DNA from: Nemania diffusa
Taxonomy: Eukaryota > Ascomycota > Sordariomycetes > Xylariales > Xylariaceae
NCBI GenBank assembly: GCA_038501195.1
Contig: JBBPUQ010000002.1
Coordinates: 6,463,001 to 6,527,000, forward strand
Direction of reading: 5' to 3'
Length of the DNA stretch: 64,000 bases
Each line of letters opens with the position of its first letter. Within the stretch, counting starts at the first letter, position 1. The translations under genes and the position numbers were made by a program. The notes beneath the pieces were generated by a model. That model searched no databases and was not told where the DNA came from. It saw only the letters and a program-made list of their open reading frames with translations. Shown one piece after another: positions 48,597 to 59,995 of the stretch.

Positions 48597-51500
48597 TGGG
48601 GACTTCTTGTTGTTTTTGCTTTAGGGCTTTTTTGTGTCTCTATGTGTGTGTGTGTTTAGGAGATCGAGATTCAATCTGCAACTTCTACTAGATTGGAGAT
48701 AGAGTTGAGGTTGTATTTAGCATCTGAGCAAACGGAACACCTCCCGGCTAAAACCAGGTAAGGTATGGTGTGTATTGCTGTCACCTCCAACGCGGCGCAT
48801 CAAGTCGGGACTAGACTGGATACATCGGGTCCCAATGAAGCCATACAGCCAAAGAAAATGCAAAAGTCTACACCATGCCGCGCTGTAGATAGTTATATGA
48901 TATTTCGTTCCTCAACTGTTGCTATTGATCAGGGCGACGTTGAAAGCTACTACTATACATCAGTGTGTAAATTCTACCACTCATCTCCTTGCCGTTGCCA
49001 CAAACGTGAACTTATTAGCTAGTATCGCTGCATTGTGTCTGGAATATGCTCATCCAGGCCTCTCTATATTCACCATGCAATGCTGCAATAGATGAGAAAA
49101 GCATCGCCGGCCACGACGAGAGCAGATCAACATTGGATACTATTCCTTCACCAATCTCGAAAAATCGCACCGTTACGACATGGATTTAGATACCTGCAGG
49201 CGCAAGGGGGTCAAACGTCATACTTGCAGAGACGGGTCTTGATTCATGATAGCTCGTCTTTAGACTTTCGAAGAACGATCCCGTCCGGCAGCACGATCCG
49301 GAGTTGGCTAACAGAGTCAGCGCCGGGTACCTGCGCACGAGGACCCCCGGACTAATGCCCCGAAATGCTCGACTCGCGAGCTAAGACGCCGGCGGCTTAA
49401 TAAATAGGTCAGCTAACTACATGTTGTCTACGCTCATCAGTATCGTGGGTGCTCGTCGGATACTGGTGCGGAGTAGTGTTGGACCCTGGAAGGTTTGGAG
49501 AAAAGGTCGATGGCCACCTGCTGCTGACAGCATGATCGACCAAAACTGCAGAACCATGGGTCTTGGTGCTTGCAGGGAAAGCTAGAGACCTTGGGTACCT
49601 TTTTAGGACCATCTAATAATTCTTGTGATACCAGGTTTCCAAATTAAACGCGCGAGGGGAGTAGAAAAACTAGACGAAAATGTGTGTACTTGGTTCAACT
49701 TGGTGAGCTTACCTCTATCTCTATGTGTGTAGATCGTTTCATTATTACGATACACTTCAACATATAAACAGTATAATCTATCTACTAGGTATGTAAATAA
49801 GTCGTCCAATTAAGGACTCGTCAATCTAGAAATCTACCTACGCACAGACTCTACGCATAATTCGAGCTCCCAAACGAGGCCGGAGACTCGTCTGTGCGAG
49901 GCTGAACACGTGGGGTCATACCGCATGTGCACTTGCAAGGATCCAACGGCCACACCGATCTTCTCCCCAAGCAGCACTATTTGGCCAATTCTTGGTCAGA
50001 TCTCATGCCCTTTTCGAACACGCAGAGCGAACGTCGCTAAACTTATGACGTGTTATTGGTCTCAGTGGCAGCACAACATGGGCGCGGATGGCTACCATTG
50101 GTCGAATGCAAGTGTCAGCTGAGGTGCAAATATATTCCGGTTGTCTATCGTACAAGAAAGTAGCGCAGTCAACTTTGCGGTTGTAATTCAACTGCCGTTC
50201 AAAATATTTAGGTCTGTCTAGTTAAAATATTCTGTAGTAGGCATAGAATGGTGGGCTGTAGCCTCAGCGTAGCATCGGGCGCTTAGATTCAGATAGGCAT
50301 AATTGAAATCGCATGCAAAATAACATCTAGACCAGATCTAAGGGGTTAAGGTTCTCGTTTTCCAGAAAGACTGGGCTGGTTATCTCTTACCTACATACGC
50401 ATACCTACAGTAGTACATACACTAGAAGGAATGCTGCACAATTCTTTCTCGTAAGATGACGGCGCTGACGGGCAGGGTTGTTGTGTGGTTGGCTGCGTCA
50501 GCGCTGATGCACATTGCCGGCGTTGGTGTGATTGAAGTCCCGGGGTCGGCTACGCTAGGAACATAACATTAGGTAGCGTACAGTAGGAAGAGAAGAACTG
50601 TGTCGTGGGTAAGTCGGTATACATACTACTAGTGTGCTCTTATTTACATATTAAGAATTGACAACATGTTCTATAATTTAATTTTTAAAAATTTAGTAGG
50701 TAATTTAGACAACGATGACAACTCGATGAGGGTAGGTATCAAGTAGAGAGCACACTTGCTTTTGTGTGTTCCCGATGTCATATTAAACCTTGAGGTTTAA
50801 GTGCATGGTAACATCGTATTGATGCGACGACGAGGGAGACAAGCACCAACCACCGACATGTGCCATGCATCTACCTACCTTATTAGTCTAAGTGGCTCCT
50901 CTACTTAAATACTTCTGGCCGGTCACTGTCTGGGACGAAATTGTAGCACTGCGGAGAAGTGCGGGGTAAACGAATCCTTCCGAAATACCGAAGACTCACA
51001 CGAAGGCTCGAATCAATCCAATAAATTACTGCTCATTTGTCATGTCTCAATAAAACACTGACATTCGGCTCTCAGTCAAGGGGCCTATCACGAGAGGCAT
51101 TGACCGCTACTATGTTACACGGCATGTATGTAGTCGGGGAATTTAGTACATCACATCCATTAGATAACACCTGCAGTATGTGCTGTAGGTATTACAGAAT
51201 AAATGTAGGTTGGTTGCAGCCCTAGCAAACAGCGCTCCCCTAATCTGCCTAGCATACCTAAGTAAGACCTTCAGCAGGCGGGTTGTCCTAGGATTCCCCG
51301 CACGACCCCTGTACTGTATGATAAAGTTTGCGGTATGTACTACAGAGGAAACCTGCTAGAACCACTCATTACGTCCCCGTACAGACCCGTAGACAGGGTG
51401 TAGGACAAGGCATCATACAGGGTATATTACAGGGGTGCCGTACAGGGTATCGGAGCTTGGGGTTATACTCTTTGCCGGAGAGGCGGATGTGAGGAAAGGA

Positions 51501-51923
51501 GGAGCGCCATGAAAGGGTGTTGATGGCTGCTGACTGCTGACTGGGAGCAAAGAACGACAAACATGATAGCCAGTTTCGTTCTAGCCCATCGAGGGAGACC
51601 CTCTTTGTGTCTCTCTCCGCAAATCCTCTATCGGCACATTGGCTCTCTATTTCACCTTTTATTCTTCCTGTTTCCCTTTTCATTCCTGATTGACAAGATA
51701 GACTGTGAATCCCTCGGATTTTTTAACCTTGCTTCTATCCTATCCTATATTTATGGTACATACCTAAGATAGTATACGCCTGCAGTTACTTATGGTTAAA
51801 TTGATGAGAAGACGACTTATTCACTTATAGCCGTCTCTCGACTCTTCCGACTCGCGACACACGACGAGGACTACTAGCTAGATTGCTTCCTCGGACGTCG
51901 TCGCGTCCCCCTCTATACACACA
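48597..51923. other. Large intergenic region before the JEN1-type gene
   Basis: 3.3 kb. Small frames at 48765-49022 and 49092-49355 have no recognisable content. AT-rich patch at about 50630-50720. At 51385-51460, ACAGGGT-type words recur four times in 75 bp. From 51560 to 51923 the sequence is pyrimidine-rich, as expected for the JEN1 promoter and leader. Confidence 0.45.
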
Positions 51924-53872
51924 ATGGCTGACTACCCGGTCGCCGATGAGAGCAATGTCTACCCTCCTCATCATGGCATGTCCACCGGCACCTACTTGGC
52001 CACGCGCATCAGCTCGCTCAAGCCGCCGATGAACAAGGCCCCGAACCCCATCCGCTTGTTAATGATGCTCGATCGTCACCACTGGGCCTTCTTCTCCATT
52101 GCTTTTATTGCCTGGGTAAGCTAATCTACCCATGTCTACATAATCTACTATGATAGACCAGTATGTGCTGACTATAAGCTGGGTGTTGCGTAGACTTGGG
52201 ATGCTTTTGACTTTTTCACCGTTTCATTGACAACGACTGATTTGGCTGAGACGTTTGGAAAAGACGTCACCGACATCACCTGGGGCATTACGCTCGTGCT
52301 GATGCTGCGATCCGTGGGTTCCATCATCTTCGGAATTGCCGCTGATCGATACGGCCGCAAGTGGCCCTTTATCATCAACAATCTGCTTTTCATCGTTCTC
52401 GAGTTGGTGAGTTGAACAACAAATTTTTCAATATTCAGAAATTCATACATGAACACATTGCTCGGCATGGATCCATTAAACCGGTCGGCTAAGAGACGCC
52501 ACCGGCATTCATCCTGTCCCAAGTCATAGCCGACGTCACTTGGCGATGCTTGGCGCTAGCTTAGCTAAAGCTTCGCACCCCTCATTTTCAAATCCCTGCC
52601 AACGGCGTGGTTTACAAACAAATTATAAACAAAACAAGCCCACTAGCTAATCATGTATACCCAACCTGCACCTCCTGCACTTACTATACACAGCTCCCGG
52701 TAGCTAGGATAATGACTAAACGAGGTATCTATACTAATGTGGGAATTTATTAGGCTACTGGCTTCACTCAGACATATGGCCAATTTCTTGCTGCACGCGC
52801 GCTTTTCGGCATCGCCATGGGCGGTCTATACGGCAATGCTGCCGCCACCGCTCTCGAAGACATACCCGATGAGGCCAGAGGATTGCTGAGTGGTATTTTG
52901 CAACAGGGCTACGCCACGGGCTATCTTTTGGCTGCTGCCTTTTCTCGTGCCCTCGTAGATACGACCTCTCATGGGTGGCGACCTCTTTACTGGTTCGGAG
53001 CAGCACCTCCTGCCCTTTTCATCGTCTGGCGGTTGTTCATGCCTGAGACCAACACGTACATTGCCCACCAGGAGGTCCGCCGCGCCAATGGAAGCATCGG
53101 AAAGACCTTTGTACAGGAAGGCAAGGTTGCGCTCAAGCGTCACTGGCTCATTCTCATCTACCTCGTCCTTCTCATGGCTGGCTTCAACTTCATGTCTCAC
53201 GGCTCTCAGGATCTATATCCTACGCTATTGAAGAACGAGTTTGGATTCAACGCTAACCAGGTCACCATTACGCAAGTCGTTGCCAACCTGGGTGCTATTA
53301 CGGGCGGCACGATGGTTGGATATTCCTCCCAGATCTTCGGCCGTCGGTTCAGCATCATTGTTATGTGCATCATCGGCGGTGCATTACTGTATCCATACGG
53401 GTTCGTGGCAAATGAAAGAATCATTGCCGTCGCCTTTTTCGAACAGTTTGCTGTCCAGGGTGCCTGGGGAGTGATTCCAGTTCACCTGATGGAACTCTCG
53501 CCAGGCGCATTCCGTACCTTTGTCGTTGGCACAGCGTACCAGCTAGGTAACCTCGTGTCGTCTGCCAGTTCCACCATCGAAGCCACCATCGGTGAGCGTT
53601 TTCCTCTCCCGCCGCTGGAGAACGGTGTCAAGAGGTACAACTATGGTATCGTGATTAGTATCTTCATGGGCGCTGTCTACGCCTATGTCATTGTACTCGC
53701 CATCTTAGGTCCCGAGCACTTAGGCCGAAACATGGATGTTGCCCATGACGCCGACACCGCCGAAGCAACCGGCCACCACATACCCGAGAAGATGCAAGAC
53801 CGTGGTGCTGATGGTTCCGCCAGTGAAGATGGTGGTGATCCGGAGAAAGGAACTGCAAGCCACAGGCAATAG
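51924..53872 (+). CDS. JEN1: Monocarboxylate (lactate/pyruvate/acetate) proton symporter, JEN1 type
   Basis: Exons 51924..52115, 52194..52406 and 52754..53872 give 507 residues. The family signature N-x-x-S/T-H-x-S/T-Q-D-x-x-x-T is present as NFMSHGSQDLYPT. Others are TWDAFDFFTVS in the first membrane helix, RYGRKWP between helices 2 and 3, and GVIPVHLMELSPGAFRTFVVG. Twelve helices and a Ser/Asp/Glu-rich C-terminal tail fit plasma-membrane JEN permeases, which are controlled by glucose through endocytosis in yeast. The second intron (347 bp) is several times longer than any other in this window. Start chosen at the only ATG preceding the polar N-terminus. Confidence 0.93.
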
Positions 53873-54599
53873 AATTACCCAGCGGACTCGCCACTATACA
53901 AACAATGAGATATTTGGCATTGAGACGATGGCTATGATGATAACGACGACGACGATGCGTTACTATTAGTAACAGTCGGCTTGGAACGCTTCGCTGGGAT
54001 TTGGAGTTTATTTGACTTGATAACCGGTTCGCTTTGATGATACCTAGACCGCGTAACAAACGATTCCATACTCTGGTGCGCACAGTGCATGTTTGGGGGA
54101 TGACTTCATATTTCAACCCTTTGTCCTATATATTTATGCAGACAGGATATTTCACCAGTAGCCGGCAGTATTCAAATACAAAATACCTAAGATAGTCGAA
54201 TTTGGCACCGCTTCTCTTAACCTATTTGAGTAGTTTAATGGTGAAATCACCCGTCTATCGATATGTGAGAAAGCCCTCTTCTACATGCTGGCTTCCATAC
54301 AATATAAGTTCGTTATACGCGAAATGTGAACGGATATAATAACGCTCATGCCGATAGATTACCCATATATTTGTCGAGTCACGAAGTTTGTGATCTCCTG
54401 GTCTCTATGTTCTAAATAATAACGTTTCGGCAGTATCCTGGTCTCTCATTCTAGTAGCTAGGATACATTTCGAAACAAAACTCGGCTCAAGTAAAAGGAA
54501 AATTAACTAGGTACTGGGATTATATATTACATATGTAACCACCCTGTGGCGTATATACGACGCCGTCGCTTGACTTGGAGCCCCTGGGTAGGTTTCCTA
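53873..54599. other. Convergent 3' flanks
   Basis: 727 bp, AT-rich, no gene recognised. A minus-strand frame at 53688-54116 overlaps the JEN1 end and is a shadow. Confidence 0.5.
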
Positions 54600-56401
54600 T
54601 CATGCTGCAACCCCGTCATTATCATCCGCAGACTCTTCATTCACTTCGCTCTTTTCACCAACATCCCCGCCGGCGGGCTGTGTTGCCGGTGGTGATACCT
54701 CTTCCTCCTTTTTCTCCGTCATGTTCTCTGACGAACTGGATTCCTCCTCATTCTGCCTCTGAATCTCCTTCCCATTTGTTTTCGGCGCCAGATCACTCTT
54801 CTCTCTCCCCTCTTTAGTCTTATCACCACCGCCACCCTTGCCAACGTCATCTCCTCCTTCTTCATCATCATCATACCACCCCGGCAACAGCTCATTATCC
54901 GCCTCCCCCTCATCCCCCTCATCATCCTCAAACCCCCTGACCAGCCTCCTCGCCGCCTCCCTCCCCACAACCGGCAGCGCCCTCACCCCCTTCGCCCGCG
55001 CCTTCTCCGGCACGACCTTGGGGTCCAGCAGCCCGACCTGCACGAGCACGCTCGCCTGGTCCCAGTACACGTGCTCGTGGTACAGGCGGCCGCCGCGCAG
55101 CGTCACGACGCTGACGACGGCGACCTCGACGCGGCGGTTCGTGGGCGGCACGCCGGGCAGGATCCAGGGCATCTCCTGCGTGTGCCGGAAGGCCACGTGC
55201 AGCTCGTCGACGACGCGGTCGGCGCTCGCGGTGCGCGAGAGCAGGGTCAGCTTGGTGGAGGAGGGGTGCGTGGTCAGGAAGTAGTCGGCGTAGAAGCGCT
55301 GGAGTTCTTGGGCGTTGACGCCGCCGGATAGGGTTGGGAAGTAGGTTGCGTGGGGCGGCTTGTGCGTTGTGTAGGTTGCCATTGTCTGTTGGAGATTTCG
55401 GGTTTGGAATTTGGCTGGGAGGTGAATGTCAGTTTTGTTTTCTCTCGTGTCTTTACCCCTATTTTCATCCCCTTTCTCTCCCACCCAATTCACAACACAG
55501 CGATCTAAGCACCTGGATAGCCAAGCAAGATAATCAAATAATAGAATGAGTAAAGAAAGAAAAATAGTAACTCACCCTCCAAATTCCTCTCCACAATCCC
55601 CTCAACCTCACTCTCCACCCCCATCGCCTTACACACAACACCCAAACTCCGACTCCACGCCAACCCCGCCGCAACACCCTCATACTCCTCCAGATCCCCC
55701 TCCGCAAACCCCGCCGCCGCCTCATACCAATAACACGGATACGCACACTCCGCCCCCGCGACCCTCGCCCTCCCGCCCACGCCCGTCCCCCCCACAACCC
55801 GCCTCGCAACCCTCCTCTTCCCCTGAAACCCCGCGATCTGGCTATGCAGCACCACGCCGACCCCGCCCTCCCCCTCGTCCGCAGCGAGGTGCACCACAAC
55901 GCGCAGCCCGCCGGGGAACACGGCGCGCGGGTCCGGGATCCGCGAGGGGTAATACGCGACGAGCGCGGCGAGCTTGAACTCGGCGTTGTGCCCCATGCCG
56001 TGGAAGAACTCGAGGCACCGCGCCGCGGCCTCGCCGAAGGCCACGAGCGCGTACGACTCGCAGGGCCCCAGGCGCGCGCGGTCCTTGAGGCCCGCCAGCG
56101 TCTCGTCGTACGCCGATGCGTGGGAGGCGCCGTCGTCGTCGTCCGGGAGCCCGAAGTACTCCACCGCGAACCCTTCCGCGCGCCAGGCGGCGAGGGTGGA
56201 CCCGTCGAAGGTGGGCCCTTCGGCGGTCACGAAGAGTTTGTGGGGGGAGCGCGGGAAGGAGGAGGAGAGTTGCACCGAGGAGTTTAGGCTGCCGTTGCTG
56301 TTACGGCCGTTGGTGTTCTCGGAGAGGATTATGGCGTTGCGGTTGCGGGTTGAGCGCTCGGGGAGCGCGGCGTTGACGAAGTTGGGGACGTTGATTTCCA
56401 T
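54600..56401 (-). CDS. Dienelactone-hydrolase-like / NTF2-like (SnoaL) two-domain protein
   Basis: Exons 56401..55576 and 55414..54600 give 546 residues. Residues about 40-270 follow a dienelactone hydrolase (alpha/beta hydrolase) fold: KLFVTAEGPTFDGSTLAAW, YALVAFGEAAARCLEFFHG, LAALVAYYPSRIPDP and YPCYWYEAAAGFAE. At the nucleophile elbow, where G-x-C-x-G or G-x-S-x-G is expected, the sequence is VAFGEA, so there is no Cys or Ser nucleophile. Residues about 295-430 are an NTF2-like domain (ELQRFYADYF, VVDELHVAFRHTQEMPWILP, VSVVTLRGGRLYHEHVYWDQ). The last 110 residues are Glu/Asp/Lys-rich and disordered. Such fusions are frequent in filamentous fungi with no proven role. This copy is probably not a hydrolase. 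Confidence 0.78.
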
Positions 56402-57114
56402 TTTTGATGATGGGGAGTGTTGATTAGACTTGTATTTGGTGTACGAGGTGAGTATAGATGATGCTAATTGGTGATGAATCCCGTAGTTGGATCTGTCTAC
56501 TTTTGTTCTGGCGCAGACAGACACTTATAAGAAGACATGTACTTCGATATCTCGGTTGCGACTCAGCTGCGGTCAGGAGAACTACTGCAGCTAAACTGTG
56601 ATACTGGTATTCAAAACATAAATCAAGAATCTAATTCGACTGATTCTCATTCCAATTATTATTAAAGCTATCAATGGAGGTTCCGTACGATATAAATGAT
56701 CGCAACGCAATGTTTATATAAGTCGTGTGATGAGCAAACAGGTTCGGCGCTAGAATGACGTCAACTTTCGCCTTATATAAGAAGTCCGACTGGGATCTTC
56801 GCGTCGACGGCCACTTATTTTTCGGCGTGTAGATGAGCATGAATCATCGACCAGGTATCCGAAACCACGAATTGCAATTGGGTGGTCTTATTTCCGTTTA
56901 GTGACAGATTGTAGCACTGACCATTACTGCTGTTTCGTCGCGCCTTTGTCTTGATAGATTAGAGGTAGAGGATAAATACTACCCTAAGTATACAAGTTAG
57001 GTCTATCGGGCAATATTATATATTACACAATTGGCTCAACAGCGATGCGGCTCTAGGCGAAAATATAGTAACTATTAAGTATCTATGTGTCTAGTCGGTG
57101 GTGCTTCACAACTA
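56402..57114. other. Intergenic
   Basis: 713 bp with the promoter of the hydrolase-like gene and the 3' flank of the channel gene. No repeat or RNA seen. Confidence 0.5.
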
Positions 57115-59257
57115 TTACAATAGACTCTCGTCATTCGCATCGCTACCGATGCTCTTACTTAGTTTTTCCAGGAGACTCTTCAGCTCCTTAACCTCGGACC
57201 TCAGCTCTCGTATTTCGACCACAGCCAAATCATCCTCGACATTCGCCTTGCTTTCGTCCACTTTCTTGATCCAACCCTCGCCCTCAAAGTCAATATCCGT
57301 CATCTGTTCCCACTCCTCGATAGTATCGTCGTCTTCCTCGCCTCTCTTCCGGTTCCGGCGAACCTCTTTGGCTGTCCGGACTTCGAATATGGCAGCGCAG
57401 AACAAGAGCGGCGAGTAGATGACGGCCATGACGATGTCATTGAGTTGCTCGTATCGTTGTTTGGGTAGCCACCACTCAAAGGGGATGACCAGCAAGAAGA
57501 CTTCGATCAGGTTAAAGGGCGCGATGAAGACGTTTTCATCAGGAGCTCGAACAAATTGCATCGTTCGCTGAGCGAAAAGGGCGAGATACTCGTCATCGGA
57601 ATTGTCGTAGATATCTTCATACGCGCTGTTGTATAATGCGATAAGCACGTTCAAAAGAACAACCTATATGCGGCAAATTAGTTATTCCGGTGCCACGGAA
57701 GCGAGTCGTGATAAATAAGTAAGAAAGTAAGTAGGTACGTACCATGACAACAAATGTGAATACATAGTAGAGGATGATACCGAAGGGCGGACTGAACCGC
57801 TCGAAACCGGAGAAATCAGGGCTCTGCATAACAGCGTTGGCCATCGCCTGCAAGATGAAGATGGTATCTTCTCCAGCCATATCATCTGCGTAATCCATGC
57901 CGATGAACGCCTGTAGGAAACCAATGATGACGACGATGAGGAGAGCAAAGAAGATGATGCTCTCCTTCATCATCACTTTTAAAACGACTAGCATGGCGCC
58001 GAAAAAGCGGAAAGAGTCGAGATACAGAAGTAGGCGGGCCCAAAACATTGGGGCCGTGAAGGCGAGAAAGTTGTAACTCAGAGAATTGAATCTCTCTCGC
58101 GCTTCATTGTCGTCCGGCGGATGGGTCAGTGCCACAAATCGTAATGCCAAGGAGACCATCAATAGTGAGTACAATGTGTTGTTGAAAGCATTCCAGAAGC
58201 CAAGGATGTGATAACCGGCCTTGTAAAACTTGGTGAGTTCGTCGAATATGAAACCGATGGTAAAGATGTAGAGGAGGATCTCAACAAAGTCAAGATCGCC
58301 CGTCGGGTTGATGGTGTTAATGGCGCCGGTGTAGAGTGCTAGGTATATAAATGAGATGAAAAGTAGGCAGGCATTTTGATACATAGGGGCGCGCATGCGG
58401 TCGGGGTCCAGATGCGGCCAAAATGAGGTGTTGTCGCGGTCCTTGTATTCGATAAAGCTGGCAGGGTCGTTTTCATCCTGCACAAGCCAACCTTTCCAGA
58501 GGTAGCTTAGACATTTCTGATAACCCGAAGAACCAATGACGCGCAAAGCATGCAAATCGACGGCCTTCTCGATGACGTTGACCGGGGGAGTAGGTTCTCC
58601 GTCAATGATGGTCGAGTAGCGCTTCAAAAGGACGGAATGCATCAGATATGACATATCCTCTTCGGTCTCAATGCTGTTCCCTGGTCAATGAATACGTCCT
58701 CTCGACACTACTTACACAGCCATGATAGAGACAGCAGACTTACATTTGCTTCGCTATGACCTCACAAGCGACAGCGCGGAGTTCATGGAGGTCGGCATCC
58801 CAAAGTTCGCACAGAGCTTGATGGCGAAACCAGCGCTTAGCAACCAGCAGACAATATACGACACATGCTCTGTTCTCGCTGCCTCCAGCTTCCTTAGCGA
58901 CCTTGATGACCTTCTGGGTGATGACCTTGCTATGAGGTTTGGTGATTTGCTGCATTTCCAGTTCGCAAGGAACACACTCTTGGACGAGATGGCGCACGCG
59001 GAGAGCGACTTTTGTCACCTCGGCAGCGGGAATGGCAGATTGGACCGAGTGGTCTCGATGCATCGGAAGGACTGGATAAGAGGAGAGGTCAAGGCACATG
59101 AGTCAGTGAATGAATAAATGAATAAATTTGTGATATGGCTTGGTGGGCGATGTTGCAACTTACGTCGTCGTCTGGACTCGTTAATAGTCCACTGGTGATG
59201 ATTATGAGCCGGGTGACGGTCCCAACCGACCAACTTCCTCCAATTGAAGCCTCCCAT
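57115..59257 (-). CDS. YVC1: Vacuolar TRP-type cation channel, YVC1/TRPY1 family
   Basis: Exons 59257..59164, 59071..58744, 58673..57743 and 57663..57115 give 633 residues. The cytosolic N-terminus has VTKVALRVRHLVQECVPCEL and ALCELWDADLHELRAVACEV, both typical of fungal TRPY channels. Six membrane helices follow, with a TRP-like S5/S6 region, ESIIFFALLIVVIIGFLQAF, then SPDFSGFERFSPPFGIILYY and VVLLNVLIALYNSAYEDI across the last splice. The C-terminus has an acidic patch (DDDTIEEWEQ) and a short coiled coil, IRELRSEVKELKSLLEKL. Known role in yeast: release of vacuolar calcium on hyperosmotic shock. Length fits the family. The first exon is supported by frame and splice sites only. Confidence 0.92.
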
Positions 59258-59995
59258 CTCGAGACGCGATGCTCAATTCCCAGCCCCGACAAATTCCGAC
59301 TTTCTCAGCTTGAATCTCAACCTCAATTTCAACCGCAACTTCAATTTGAGCTCGATCTGAGTAGATGGTCTATGAGAACAAGAAGACCGCGCGCTGGGTA
59401 GTGCTGAGATGGGAGGTGTCCTTAGGTATAACGAGCGAACGGGACTCTTCGGGAGAAATGATGGGAAGACTATGTCACAAAAATGTGACGATAATGGAAA
59501 CAGCTAAATATATTAGTGGCGGGCGCGGGATTGGATCATGTTCTCGCTTTGTTCTCAGCAGGGAATCGCAGGAGAGCGCAAAAAAGCTTGGCGATCTCCA
59601 TGACGTTGTTGAGCGGACTACTCTACACACTAGGGCATGTAAGTGGCATGCTATGCAGGGCGAGTCCAACTAACTTGTTTTGCGTACAGAGAGGTATCAC
59701 AGGCACGGAATAGGTAAGTCCCCATGTATCTATTACCCCTGTAGCAACCGCAGTGTAGCGGTCTGGGCGCCTAACTACGATATGCTCTGTACATAATTCA
59801 TATTTCCCATCTAGGTAAATAGTTGTAGTAATTCCCTCTCTGCCTCAAACCTAGGTAGTTCCCCGCATATCTAGATCTATAATATGTAATAATTCACTAC
59901 AAGTACATGTAGTAGTCTCAGTTGTTGTTTTGTATACTTCCGAGGTCGGGTTATTTTGTGCTACCTTAGCTACTACCTAAGCTCCAGCCGCTAAA
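59258..59995. other. Intergenic between divergent channel and HET genes
   Basis: 738 bp. TACCTAGGTA-type words near 59810-59860 and a TA-rich patch before 59996. No gene recognised. Confidence 0.5.

Noticed and set aside
48765..49022. Plus-strand frame of 85 codons
   Set aside because: No homology seen, no conserved composition, no neighbours. Probably chance.
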